Below are positions 48,078 to 59,329 of a stretch of 64,000 bases of DNA, in pieces. The notes below the pieces were generated by a model that was given only the letters and a program-made list of their open reading frames with translations, was not told the DNA's origin and made no database searches. Source of the stretch: Gonatopus flavifemur (Eukaryota > Arthropoda > Insecta > Hymenoptera > Dryinidae); NCBI GenBank assembly GCA_018340375.1, contig JAFFJZ010000001.1, forward strand, positions 40,044,001-40,108,000. The letters are read 5' to 3'. Position numbers and translations under genes: made by a program. Every line of letters begins with the position of its first letter. The first letter of the stretch is position 1.

Positions 48078-48162
48078 GGTGCCATGGCAGAGGGGTTAAA
48101 CGCAAAGAACTAGGGCAGGTTAATCCAGTAACAACGTGGGTTCGAATCTCCCGACGAGGGTT
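48078..48162 (+). other. tRNA-like sequence (Ser/Leu type A box), degenerate
   Basis: A-box-like TGGCAGAGGGGTTAAACGC (from about 48084) is followed by B-box-like GGGTTCGAATCTCCC (about 48138-48152). The A box resembles class II tRNAs (TGGCNGAGNGGTTAA), and the roughly 85-base size fits. Pairing of the acceptor ends (GGTGCCA against GACGAGG) fails, so this is a tRNA relic or SINE head, not an intact gene. It is unrelated to the tRNA cores at 9185 and 32325. Confidence 0.5.
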
Positions 48163-48716
48163 AAAGATGTTCAATCTTCAAAAACTACAATCACGATATG
48201 ATTGAACAGTCAACAAGTGAAATGAATAAATTCACAAAACAGGGAACTTCTTTCTTGTATCCTCTGAATGAACACAAACATATTTCTCATCGTCGATAGT
48301 TAACGCCATGTTGAGTACAGCAAAACAAAGAACAATGGACGTGTGACCGAACAACGGATTTTAAACAGTCCATCATTTTGCAGATTCGTTATTTAGTGTT
48401 TGACCGGTCGCCACTCAATTTGCTTGAAATTGAGAAAGTATTATATTTTCATAATTGTTCTACTTCCAGTTATTATCTCACAAAATATCTTAACTGAAGT
48501 GTATTGAATTTTCAACAGATGAATTTCTTTCAGATTATATGAGTTTAACGGTCAGCTTTACGTATGCCACTACCTCATGCGAGATGTGAAATTTAATAAT
48601 AATACCCGCAATCACATCCATTGATGACCACCTTTCATTTGAAGAATGGAAACCGAAACTGACTTTGATTGTAGAATTCATAATTTGACCATCTTTCACT
48701 TGAACCATGGAATATC

Positions 48717-48922
48717 TGAGATTTTAACTATCAGATCCTCTACTGACGAAATTTTACTCGGAAGTAAAATGGTTTGAGATTTTTACGGTCAGATTCTCGA
48801 CTGACAAAATTTTACTCGAAAGTAAAATGATTTGAGATTTTCACTGTCAGATTCTTGACTGACTATATTTCGCTCGAAAGTGAAATAGTTTGAGATTTTC
48901 ACGGTCAGATTCTCGACTGACA
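48717..48922. repeat. 58-bp minisatellite, about 3.6 units
   Basis: Units start TGAGATTTT at 48717, 48775, 48833 and 48891, an exact 58-base spacing each time. Each unit holds GGTCAGATTCTCGACTGAC and an ACTCGAAAGTAAAAT block. Units differ by a few substitutions and no indels. Confidence 0.9.
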
Positions 48923-48946
48923 ATCAGGAATTAATGAAAACTCCCT

Positions 48947-48965
48947 TATATATATATATATATAT
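48947..48965. repeat. (TA)n microsatellite
   Basis: About nine TA units directly before a GC-rich segment. Confidence 0.9.
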
Positions 48966-49100
48966 GCCTTTATTCAAGCTTCGGGCCTGCGCCTTACATC
49001 CGTCTCCTTCGAGCGCTTGAACGGCAGTCCCCTCTCGTCGGCTTACGGCCTTTATTTATACCCGCCTGCCACTAGGCGCTCATACTCAATTTGTTTCTAA
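48966..49100 (-). repeat. Possible LTR fragment (minus strand), GC-rich
   Basis: On the minus strand a TATA-like GGGTATAAATAAAGGCC is followed about 70 bases later by a polyadenylation-like GAATAAAGGC, with a GC-rich stretch between, as in the core of an LTR promoter/R region. No TG..CA ends, primer site or retroelement frame was found nearby, so a solo LTR remnant is only one explanation. Confidence 0.3.
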
Positions 49101-50350
49101 TTTTTATTTTCAACAAAATAATCATTATCAATTTCCTCGGTACATTTTTCCGAGGAGATTGATCATAAGAAAAACATAAAATTTATTAGTTCCATTCCAA
49201 TCGCATCCGACATACAAATGGTACGGTCACATACGTCTCCATTTATCAGGAACAATTCGCTTTGTATTTCAGTTCAATAGAAATTAATGTGAGCTGTATT
49301 TTTGTTTGAGTTTCAGAAGGTTTTCCAGTGGCTAACTTTGAGTCTAACGAGCCTTCTTTTGGCTGCATCTCAAATTCCGCTCATATTCTAACTCAACCTG
49401 CCGTGAACCATCTTCATTTTTATTTCGAATCTTCACAATGAATATTCCCTCTCTGTATTGATCTGGGGTTTCAAAGAATTTTTAATTGTTAGTTTAAAGA
49501 GGTGTTTCGATAACGGTAGTATCAATTCTCCTCTATTTATGGTAACAATAATAGTTGCATGAATGAGATTAAAAAAGGAGCCACGGCACAGTAATTCACG
49601 GAGAGGGCTAGCGAGGAATTCAGAAAGCCTCGGCAAATGACCATGTAACGCTTGCTCGAGAGGAAGATTCTGATATCATCTTCACGGCTTTGACACCTTT
49701 GCTTAACACGAAGACTATGTTTAGATCTTATTTCCAATGCGAATTCCATCACATGATCTTCTTTCGAGATTCAAATTCTAAGATCTGATTCCACGAAACT
49801 TCGAGTGTTCAGATCTGGTAGTTGCTTTCCAAATGTTCGAAGTTCTACTAATATCCCTACTTGAAATGTCGATTGGTATTATTCACCGTTAATTAAATAA
49901 TTAATCCTCAGGAATGCCTTTGGTTCGTTGGATTTCAAAGTGCGTTTTAACTCCGGGAAACGCTTGTCACGGATCATTGAATTGGAATGAAAACGAAACG
50001 GGTTGAATTGAATGAATCTTCATCATAAATGTAACGGAAGTGACTGATCCAAAGAGGCAGCCATACATTTGTCACAGAAAGAATGTGATAATTCTTCAAG
50101 ATTTTAAGTAATTTCCCTACTGCTGCAATAAGCTCGAAACTCTTTTTATATTATTGAATGTGTAAAGAATTTTTATTGAAAAATATACAATCTCACGCCG
50201 ATGGAAGCCGATCTTCGGCAGGGAAAAAACCTTTCGCAATGCGTAAGATAGGGTGGACTGAAATAAGGAAAACTAAAACCTCCCTAGTATTATACATATT
50301 CCTCTTGGGATTGAACGATCAAGACAATAAATTTTTAAAATCTCCCCATG
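49101..50350. other. No recognised feature
   Basis: AT-rich with short opposing frames. Nothing is supported. Confidence 0.4.
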
Positions 50351-50375
50351 TGAAAAAAATGTCCAAATATGTATA

Positions 50376-50947
50376 CAGGGTGACCCAAGTCGGACAAATT
50401 ATATTTGAGGAGCGTATTCTGCAGCAAGAATGCAACAACTTTTCTATTCGGCAAAATTTTTTTTGAGGCTTAGTTTTTGAGATATGAGCATTTTTAGATT
50501 TTTTTTCATATCCAAATCACTCAAAGGCACTATGTGCTACAGACTTGAGCTTCACGCCATTCGCTAAGTTGGAAAACGGCGGATCTCTGGAAAGAAAGTT
50601 CAACTATCCTATCACTATTTTTTTCGGAGCTACAGCGATTCAAAGTTGCTGAATGCTGATTGGCTAGAAGCCCAAAAATTTCAAATCGCTGTAGTTCCGA
50701 AACAAATAATGATAGGATAATTGAACTTTTTTTCCAGAGATCCGCCGTTTTCCAACTTAGTCAATAGTGTCAAGCTCAAGTATATAGCATACAGTGGTCT
50801 TGAGTGATTTGGATTTGAAAAAAATCTAAAAATGCTCATATCTCAAAAACTAAGCCTTAAAAAAAATTTCGCCAAATAGAAAAGTTGTTACATTTTTGCT
50901 GCAGAATACGCTCCTCAAATATAATCCGTCCCACTTGGGTCACCCTG
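50376..50947. mobile_element. Long foldback element with CAGGGTGACCCAAGT ends
   Basis: Almost the whole 572 bp is one inverted repeat: arms of about 275 bases (TTGAGGAGCGTATTCTGCAG, GAGATATGAGCATTTTTAG, GGAAAACGGCGGATCTCTGG) around a loop of roughly 20 bases near 50662. TATA lies on both sides (50372-50375, 50948-50951). Outside it a second imperfect pair (ATGTCCAAATATGTATA at 50359, inverse near 51020) suggests the target was itself inside an inverted repeat. Frames on both strands end in nearly the same peptide because they read the two arms. Confidence 0.85.
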
Positions 50948-51647
50948 TATAATTGTACACAAATTTTATATAAATCGTATAAAATCGTATACGAATAGTG
51001 TACAATTGTACACATTTTTGGACATTTTTTCCACTTGGGTCCACTCATTGGACTCACTACATGGAAGCTAGCAGGCTGTGTTGCCAACGATTTCCATTCT
51101 GTATGTTCATTCCCATTGAATAGAATGACGAATCATACAGGGGAAAAAGTCTCGGTTTAGTAACAAAGCTGACGAGATAAAATGCCGATTCACTAAGCAC
51201 CATCAAATCAAAATTCTCGTCTATTTTGGAAATTCTCATTCTTTAGTGGTGTTGTTCCTGTATGTTGCTTTCATCGTACTCATTTCGGTTATCCTATAGA
51301 GACGCTCGGGTTGCGCATGCTCGTATCACGATAGAGAAGCTTGCATTACAATTGCATCACGCTTTGTTGGAGAATTGAATTTGGAGAAGCAGAATTGATA
51401 TTTCAACATCTTGTGAGACGCTGCTTTGCCACAAAGAGATAGGATTCTTGTGAATTTCGAATCTAGTAAATTGGAAGGATATATTTAACTTTCACTTATT
51501 CGATACATCTGACTTGTACTGTTAATTCAAGAATCTTGCAAATACACGGTGAAAACTTTGCTGTATTTTGATAAAAAATGTGGATCCTAGACCTTTCAAC
51601 TCAGAAAGATGTGGAATGAACAGTGAATACTTTTGATTCAATATTAA

Positions 51648-52085
51648 CACACGGAGAAAAACATTTGCTATGATAGTGAAATTTGATTTTGCTGGGTAAG
51701 TTTTGCTGGATCAGTGAATTTTTGAATAAATCTTGTTAGCTATAACAGTAACTTTTTAGCTGTGAGAACAAAAAATGTTGACTCCTCCAGCACAATCTGT
51801 TGGCGATTCCATATATATAACATTGAAAATTTGCTGAAGGAGCAAATATTTTTTGCTGCAACAGCTGACAAATCGCTCTCGTAGCCAACAACCCCAGTAG
51901 AAATCCTTCTGGTCATTCTCTAGGCCTCGCGAGGCCTCACTAGGCCCTTGTGAGGGACTTGTAATAGGCTAGAGAGTGACTAGAATGACTTCTACTAGAT
52001 GAGAGTGCTGTCACAGGGGAAAAATTTGCTGCTTTAGCAGAAATTAGATTTCGCTATCACAGCGGATTCCTTTTTCCCCCACACT
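51648..52085. mobile_element. TA-class element with GCTATGATAG arms, split by an AGGCCT-word element
   Basis: Left CACACGGAGAAAAACATTTG; inverted right CAGTGTGGGGGAAAAAGG then CGCTGTGATAGCGAAATC. The interior repeats TTTGCTG and AGCTGT words. Related to 35150-35452. The CCC-type element at 51893-52000 interrupts it. Confidence 0.65.
51893..52000. mobile_element. AGGCCT-word element, copy 2, nested
   Basis: Left CCCAGTAGAAATCCTTCTGG and inverted right ATCTAGTAGAAGTCATTC share a pattern to TCTCTAG in both arms. The interior contains AGGCCTCGCGAGGCCTC. Length is 108 bp. Same family and orientation as 42386-42499. Confidence 0.7.
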
Positions 52086-53377
52086 GATTTTTGACAAAAA
52101 TACATCGAATATTTTCCTGTGTACTCGTGGGTTTATACTTGAATAGATGCATTTCTTACATGATACTTAGCGCCAAATTACTTTACTAGTGCAGAAAGGA
52201 TTGATAAAAAATTCAATTGGGACTAAGAAGACTCATTATGAATTCTCAAGAACTCTTTTCAAACTTCTTTATTCTGTGGACAGAAAGAACATTATATTAA
52301 AAATTCATACGAAGATGTTGTAACGAGGGTTATAATGCAAGCACATAAAAATTAACATGAAGACAGTTACAAAATACCATAATGTCTTTCAGTTTCGTGA
52401 TAAATTTTTGAAGAAGTCTTTAAAATGAATTGTTTTTTTCCTCAGTTTATTCCTCAAAACTTCCTATGACAATTATGGGAGTTGTTTTATCCGTTGAAAA
52501 TGAAGCTTGTATAAATTTTCTTGAACCTTTATCAAGATATTTACGGACTCTCCGCGTCTTTTCCCTGGAGGTGTTGCATGGTATTGCATGGAAGTTCATA
52601 ACAAGTTCTTCAAAAGTTTCATCCTTTGACTTGCGCTACCCAATAATGGAATTTTGACGGGATCTCAACTCGGCTGGAAATGAAAACAATGTACTATTCA
52701 AGTTATATTTAATTTTACAGTATCATAAATATACAGCTCTTCGTTGCTGTACTTTCGCGTTGAGAGAATGTTTATTTCTCATGCATAAATCAGTCTCTTA
52801 GGGAAAAATATTCTCCCCAAATATAACCAAGAACATTACGATTCCTATTTCCTTCTGAAATAATAATTATTGCGTTTTCACACATTTAGATCAGTATCGG
52901 AACAAAGTAGTTAGGGCTTAGTTTATCGAAAATGGATGAATTGTTTGAATTGAATTGCTGATACAGCAGGTTTCATTGGACAGGAAAATTGAGAAAACTG
53001 TGGACATGTGCCTAGTAATCTCAAAAATCCAGAATATTCCGAATATCTGATTGGAAAACTTTGAATTAAATGAAACTCCATAATTTTTGGAAAGTCATTT
53101 CAATTTTGTAATTGAACTCATCGAGATCATCGCACCAAATTCGTTCCTCTTCATGAATATTCATTAAGGAGCTGACTGTGCACCCTTTGGGTACTAAATT
53201 TCACCGGTAATAAGGATATGAGTATTCCATTCGCTTTATAGGTGACCAATCATCTGTGTTACAGTGATAGAAATTCGATAACGAATTTTCTGCTCTTGTT
53301 TACGACTTCAAGTTTCGGGTTACTCAAAGAGAAAACGTTGAGTCTGTATTAGGAAAAACCAGATTTTCATACAACTA
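52086..53377. other. No recognised feature
   Basis: AT-rich, no supported frames. Confidence 0.4.
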
Positions 53378-53605
53378 CACGGAGATATAATTGCTGTCAT
53401 TATAGGAACAGCATTGAATTGCTGTAGATTATACCGAAATTTCTGTTCGATCTACCCAAGTCTTCGATCAAAATTAAAATTTGCCGCGGTGGTAACATAA
53501 ATTGCGATGAATCTAATAGATATTGTGGTATAAGTTACAGCAATTCAATGTTATCCCTATATTTATCGGACATAAGGTAAATTTTACAGCAAATTTTTCT
53601 CTGTG
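53378..53605. mobile_element. TA-type MITE with CACGGAGA / CACAGAGA ends
   Basis: Left CACGGAGATATAATTGCTGT, inverted right CACAGAGAAAAATTTGCTGT, TA at 53376-53377 and 53606-53607. The arms also share TTGCTGTA and GCATTGAATTGCTGT / ACATTGAATTGCTGT. 228 bp. Confidence 0.75.
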
Positions 53606-53607
53606 TA

Positions 53608-55249
53608 CGATTAGCTGATATAACATGGTTGAATGATACAGGTGAACTAAATCGTTTTTGACATGAAAAGGTCTGGAAGACTCAGTTTTATTCATTCCCA
53701 TAAGAAGCACAATGTAGTTGCATGTATTACAACGTAATAATCGCTTCTGCAATTCAGGTACAGCTAAGAACACGATTGTGGTAGCAATAGCTGTTTTGAT
53801 GGTAAATGCAACTATATTATTCTCTTCCTGTACGTTATTAAATTTCATTCGCATGGGAATAATTTTTCACGAATTGTAGGCTTAAAAGGTAGTATGGATC
53901 GCAGAATTAACTACCAAATTTTCGCTCACCGATTGTCTCATATTCGTTCTTTCGTATTCATAGCGATTCAATTTCTTCGTATGACAGAGGAAAGTTTCCT
54001 CGGATAAAGGAAAAAGACTTCTCTGTCTACAACAAGAAACGATCTCCTTCGCGTGAAGGTGCTGCATAATACAGACATTGTTATAAAGAATTCAATTGTC
54101 TTTGTCGCAGAAGTTCGTTATCAGAACTTCCACGAGCGTATCCTGGGTGTTAAATATCGAAATAAGAAACTTCTTCTACGATCAAATTTTATTCAAGAAT
54201 TAGTTCTTGAAGGATACATTTTTCAATTGTTCCTTTTAAAATTTAGGTGTCTTATGATACCTTTCCAATGGATTTCATATATATCTCGCACAACCCCTTT
54301 GAACAAATTCCAGACCAAATCTTGCCGAAAACATATCACTAACGTGCATAAGCACACACGGATTCCGATATTTCAAAGTTATCCTGCATTGTTGAACATT
54401 TCCTGAATTAAATTTCATTCATTTTTCAAGTGCAGTTGTAAATGAAATTGCCAATTCTTGATGATTGAACCGTCATCAATGATGAATAATTGGGAGGATT
54501 TCAGTTTCATTATTTGAAGAAACACTTATATTTCATACCTCTATTCGTGTCTGATCGTTCAATTTTCTTCAAAGGAAGGTTCAATATCCCTATATAGCGG
54601 TGGAAGTGAAAAAGACTGATCGATTATTGCTTTCATGGTCAAACTTTCATAATAAGGATTTCATGTGGAAATATAATGTATGAATCATTCCAATAATGAG
54701 TGATGATTGGTGGGTGAATTATTCTTCCCTACCAATACCAATTATAGTCACAAAAACACACGGGGGCGCGATTTTTCAATCATTTTGGAACAAAAAGAAA
54801 TAACTAATACCACATTTTCTTCGATTTAATTTCAACATTCTACTATTCCACAACGTTTGAATTCACTTCGTGAGAATTTTATCTACGAACTTCGTTATAG
54901 CATCAAAGAGCACGTTGATAATGTGTCAACTGATTCTTTTATTGTTTCCTACCGTAAAAACGTATACCTTTGAACTGAATGACTCTCCATCAAGTTCATA
55001 CGCGAATAAATATTTACCAGCTTACGAATACTCATTTATATGGGTGCAGCAGTCAACTTGATGATTATCCGTTTGTATGCATGGGAAATGATAATTGTTG
55101 TCCCGTCAAAGTTTTCCTCTAGCGATGAGAGAGCGGGAGAGAGAAAGATCAGAATGAAAGAGGTTGAGAATTTTCTCTTGAAAAAGATATTACATCCTTT
55201 GAATTGGAAAAAATACAAAGGAACAGAAGGAGACAAAATACATTAGTCT
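53608..55249. other. No recognised feature
   Basis: The 117-codon frame at 54053-54406 has no motif or splice context. AT-rich. Confidence 0.4.
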
Positions 55250-55510
55250 CGTTTAAAAACGCCACATGCGGCTGGCTTAAACGGCTTAAACGCGGCGTAC
55301 GCGACGTTTAAATGCACCTACATTTATTCCGTGTTCAAAGAAACACGGGCGAAGCTCGTTTATCGTCGAAACGCCGCTTCTTGCGGAACGCAAAACGAAA
55401 GCTTTCGTTAAATATCTGCTCGTGTCAGTCACTTGAATGTGAAAATTGTACGAGCTCTATGCGCGTGTAAACGTGGTGGCACCTGGGTGAGGAAACCTCG
55501 TTTTTGCATG
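55250..55510. other. GC-richer island with GCTTAAACG repeats
   Basis: GGCTTAAACGGCTTAAACG and CGCGGCGTACGCGACGTTTA stand out from the AT-rich surroundings, followed by several CGAAACGCC / GCGGAACGC-like segments. It ends near a donor-like CACCTGG|GTGAGG (about 55487). It might be a regulatory element or an untranslated alternative first exon. No coding reading is convincing. Confidence 0.35.
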
Positions 55511-57846
55511 TTAGCACCAGCACGTTTCATGACCCTTCCTCTCTTTCCTCTTTACTTCATCATGATCCCTCGTTTTTCCTGTTTCTCTCTTTTCCACTTG
55601 AACATTTCCCCTTTAAAGGGTCTCTCCTTTCTGCTTGGTAGGTAACGCGACTGCTACCATCCCTCCTTCTTCTCTTCTTCCTCTATCCAATTCTCCATTA
55701 CCTCAAGCCATCACGTCGGGGACGAGACATTGAGGACACTCGAAAATTTGTTTATTTAACACTCCAAGTGAATAGAAAAGAATGGAACAAGCGTTTCACG
55801 TTGGCCAACGCCCCAACGAATCTTAGCGAGTAAGATTCCACACCTTCATTCTCACTTTATCTTCATCTTTTCCTCTTTCTTGATACTAACTCGCCAGTCT
55901 TGTTCTTCAGAAGTAATGTGGAGTGGAGTTGATCTTCTATACTGCATTATCATTCTTTCTCTGGAAACAATCGAAAAAATTTGTTCATTCGCTATCGCAG
56001 AAGCGAATAGAATCACGGACGACTCAAAAATATCACAAATGAATATCAATCCACGTTTTTATTTCATCAATGTAATTAGCTCAGATTTCGAGATATTTTT
56101 CGCCCTCGTGTACGATTCTTTGTATCCGCGACAACAAATGACAAATCAAATTCAAACCGTACGTGAATTTTTATCTCCATCCGAACGAAATTGATGAACA
56201 ACATACCGCGGTAGAGAAACAATTACCCAAGCGAAAAATAAATTGTGTAACAATATTCACAATGGATAAAGAGGAAAAAAGACAAGAGAAAGAAACGAAT
56301 TCACGATCGAATTCCGAGAGCAGAATAAAACCTGCGGTAGTAATAATAATGCCAACGTCACTGGATAAGAGAATAATTCGATGTCAATCATGAAGTTATT
56401 TTTTTCCCACTATTTTCTTCTCCCTCCGATACCGTCTAGAACACATTTCATTGTTTCTGCATTAAGAGCCAGGTGTAATAATGAAGAGTCATTAGCATCA
56501 ATTCGATCATACGCCAGTTCAGTCAACTTTGATTATAAATTATGATGGGATTTGAAATTCTTCCAGGCTATTTTCATTTTATACTCAACTCTCACAGTGT
56601 TCGAAAGCTTTTCAACGATTCCGAAACAATCGCAGTTTTTCATCATATATTATAATAATGTCGTTCGAATAATGAAAGGGGATTCGTGGAAATGCAATCA
56701 GCGTATACATAATTTGCAATACCTAAGTGCATGTTTCGTGTACACAACAGTGTATTTTAACTAGTACACGTCATAATAAAACTCACATCAGGGGAAATGT
56801 CAAAAAATACATTCTTCTCTGCAAAGTCTGGCGTGATTGTGTTGATTCTTCCACAAATTCAAATGTTCCAGTTGTTCTCGTTGTATGAGAAAAAATGTCT
56901 CGTTGCTTGTACGACGAATACTTGGGTCATATGTTGGAATTGAAGGAATAAATATGTCTAATATGCGAGTAAAATGGATTAAACGTTCTACTCAAATATT
57001 CAGTGCGCTTTTATCCGTTTTATTCGATCACGTTGCTAAGCGTTTGAGCAGCGACTATTAATTTTAAACACCCAAGTACGCTGGAATGCAATGAGTTTGT
57101 GGTAAGAAATTCACTTTGAGAATCTTCAATGAATATTGATAACTTCATTCAGAAGTTATGATAAAACTTCGTATCCATAACATAAAAACTTCTTTGCATT
57201 TCGTAATGAGGAAAAAGTTGGCATGTATATTAATGTGACCTATAAAATAAATAGTGTTCTAGTAACGGCAAGCTGAAATCTTCACGTTAATGCAAAACCA
57301 CTTGAACAGGAGAGAGCAGGATTAGTAAAACAGACGATCCATACGATAAATGCTCGTGTACAGCAATGGAAGAGTGTTACAAATTTCGCTGAAAAGGGTT
57401 GATTTTTACTTTTGTCTCATGAAATGGATGCTATTGAAAATTTCGGTAGAAATTCACGCTGGTGTACATGATGAAGAATTGAGATAAGATAATCAAGATA
57501 TTGATCATTTCAAGCGAAAACTCAGACAGCGCAATGGTAGAGTCGTTGGAATGTTAAATACACGTAGAGTAAGTTTTCTTTACTTTTCATTAGAGTATTT
57601 CATTTTTGGGCGAGATTTTTGTTCCCTCTATTCTACTTGAGAATTTGATATTTTCCAAAGGAAAAAATATATTCCCCTTGGAAAAAATATTCCAAGTGAA
57701 TAAGAGGTTTAGCTCATCCAAAAATTCGGTTTCCCATTCAAATAACACAGGAAACTCATTAACTCTGGTTTCAACTCGGTTTTTCGATGTTGAACAAATT
57801 TTTTTCGAAACAATCAATATAATGGGCTTGTAGGGCATAAAATTTA
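55511..57846. other. No recognised gene; pyrimidine-rich at the start
   Basis: Pyrimidine-rich to about 55700, then AT-rich. The 104- and 76-codon frames at 55880-56393 overlap opposing frames and lack motifs. Confidence 0.4.
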
Positions 57847-57950
57847 TTGGGTTGGCAACTAAGTAATTGCGGATTTTTGTTAGAAAATCAAAGACGCTTT
57901 TTTCATGGAACTAAATAAAACACACTTCAACACACTCATTTACTCAAAAA
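57847..57950 (+). mobile_element. mariner 5' end fragment
   Basis: TA then TTGGGTTGGCAACTAAGTAA and TTGCGGATTTTTGT is the well-known terminal repeat type of several insect mariner subfamilies. The following AAATCAAAGACGC and ATGGAACTAAATAAAACAC also fit the subterminal region of mariner elements. No transposase and no second TIR follow, so this is a truncated copy; the right boundary is approximate. Confidence 0.75.
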
Positions 57951-59040
57951 AAATTTTGTGAACCGTAAAATCAAGTTGACACCAAAGTTAACCAGTTTTC
58001 TGTGTTATTCAAATGGGGAATCGAATTTTTGAATGAGCTGAGCCTCTAGTTCACTTAGAATTTTTTCTCTTACGGGGATATTCTTTATTGGCCATAAAAT
58101 ATCAAATTTTCAGGTAGGACAGAGGAAGAAAAAATATTGCTCGAAAATGAAACACCCTACTCTTCATGCTGGATCATAAGTTGTAAAAATAATTAGGCAG
58201 GATGAACGAACCTTGAATTGTTTCCATGGAAATTATTGAATTATTCCGAAACATTGCAAAGACACACACAGGTCAATTCAACACAAAAATCGTAATCGTT
58301 TTCAATAATCAAATATCAGCGGAGATGCTAAGTGATGACGAAAATAATTCCGTGATTGGAACCGTTCTGTCTGTCAGTTCGACTTGAAATGTATGAAATA
58401 CACTGGTTTGTTCGCCATATCACCAGTTCATGAACGGATGAACGGAAAAAAAAATAAATATGCCTGCCTCTATTTGTACATTTCCAATGTACAGTACAAT
58501 GGAAAAGAAACCATTATTTTTGTCCTGTTTTTGTCATTTGAAACCATTGGATCGGAATTAATTCTGAAAAATGCCATGTATTGAACTGCAGACGTAACCA
58601 TCATCATCATTCAACGACCAGTATTTGGTATGAATGTATTAAAATATATGCATTCATTCGTTCATATTTGCAACGTATGTAGAAAATTGTTTTTGTCAAT
58701 CATTTCTGAAAGTATGAAACAAATCTGTTACAAATTTTCCAGACTAATGTATTCATACTTCCCACCATATCGAATACTCAGAAATTGGGATCATACGTTC
58801 TCCTTTGAACGAAGATTATTGAAAGAAAAAAAAATTCACATTCAATATTCGCATGAAAACTAACGATCGTGATTTCAGACCCCCAGGAATTTGAAATTCT
58901 AATACGAAAAAATCCGCTGATAACAGCGGGAGCATTTCCACATCGAATTGTACGATTTTATCGATTTTCCATTCGATTTGATACATATTTTCTCACCGGC
59001 GTACAATTCTCCGGATAATTTGTCACACAAATTCACCCTT
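57951..59040. other. No recognised feature
   Basis: AT-rich with short frames only. Confidence 0.4.
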
Positions 59041-59044
59041 GCCT

Positions 59045-59311
59045 TTATTCCCCCCTTTTTCTTTTCTCTTTCTGTTTTGTTGTTACACGAGAACCATATT
59101 TCTCTCCAGCACGTTTTAGAAAAACATGAATCTTATCGAAAGTGGGTGCACGTGACGTGACTCCGTATCCGTTCAGTTTTATGATGCCAAGTATTTTTCC
59201 CGCTAGATACACACCGTCCTTGAACTCCGCGAACTCTGGGAAACTTGAGACCAAAGTTTCGTTATATCCATCTGATCGCTCCAACTTTCCATACGTCTCC
59301 ATTTCGATCAC
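59045..59311 (-). CDS. Candidate exon or exon relic, unidentified
   Basis: This frame extends upstream without a stop to about 59366 and reads, in part, YNETLVSSFPEFAEFKDG and YLAGKILGIIKLNGYG. It stands out for balanced residues, no Cys, mixed third-codon positions and higher GC than its surroundings. The C-terminal run (KQKEKRKRGE) reads a pyrimidine tract and is unlikely to be coding. No consensus splice sites border it, its first codon as listed is GTG (an internal ATG follows three codons later), and the opposite strand is also open over much of it. I recognise no family. It may be a real exon of a gene in the opposite orientation, a pseudogene piece, or chance. Confidence 0.2.
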   Translation of the reverse strand: MIEMETYGKLERSDGYNETLVSSFPEFAEFKDGVYLAGKILGIIKLNGYGVTSRAPTFDKIHVFLKRAGEKYGSRVTTKQKEKRKRGE

Positions 59312-59329
59312 TCCAACGTGTGAATAGAG

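Noticed and set aside
50158..51087. Two frames on opposite strands ending in nearly the same 30-residue peptide
   Set aside because: They read the two arms of the 50376-50947 palindrome, so the likeness is a consequence of the inverted repeat, not of a duplicated gene.
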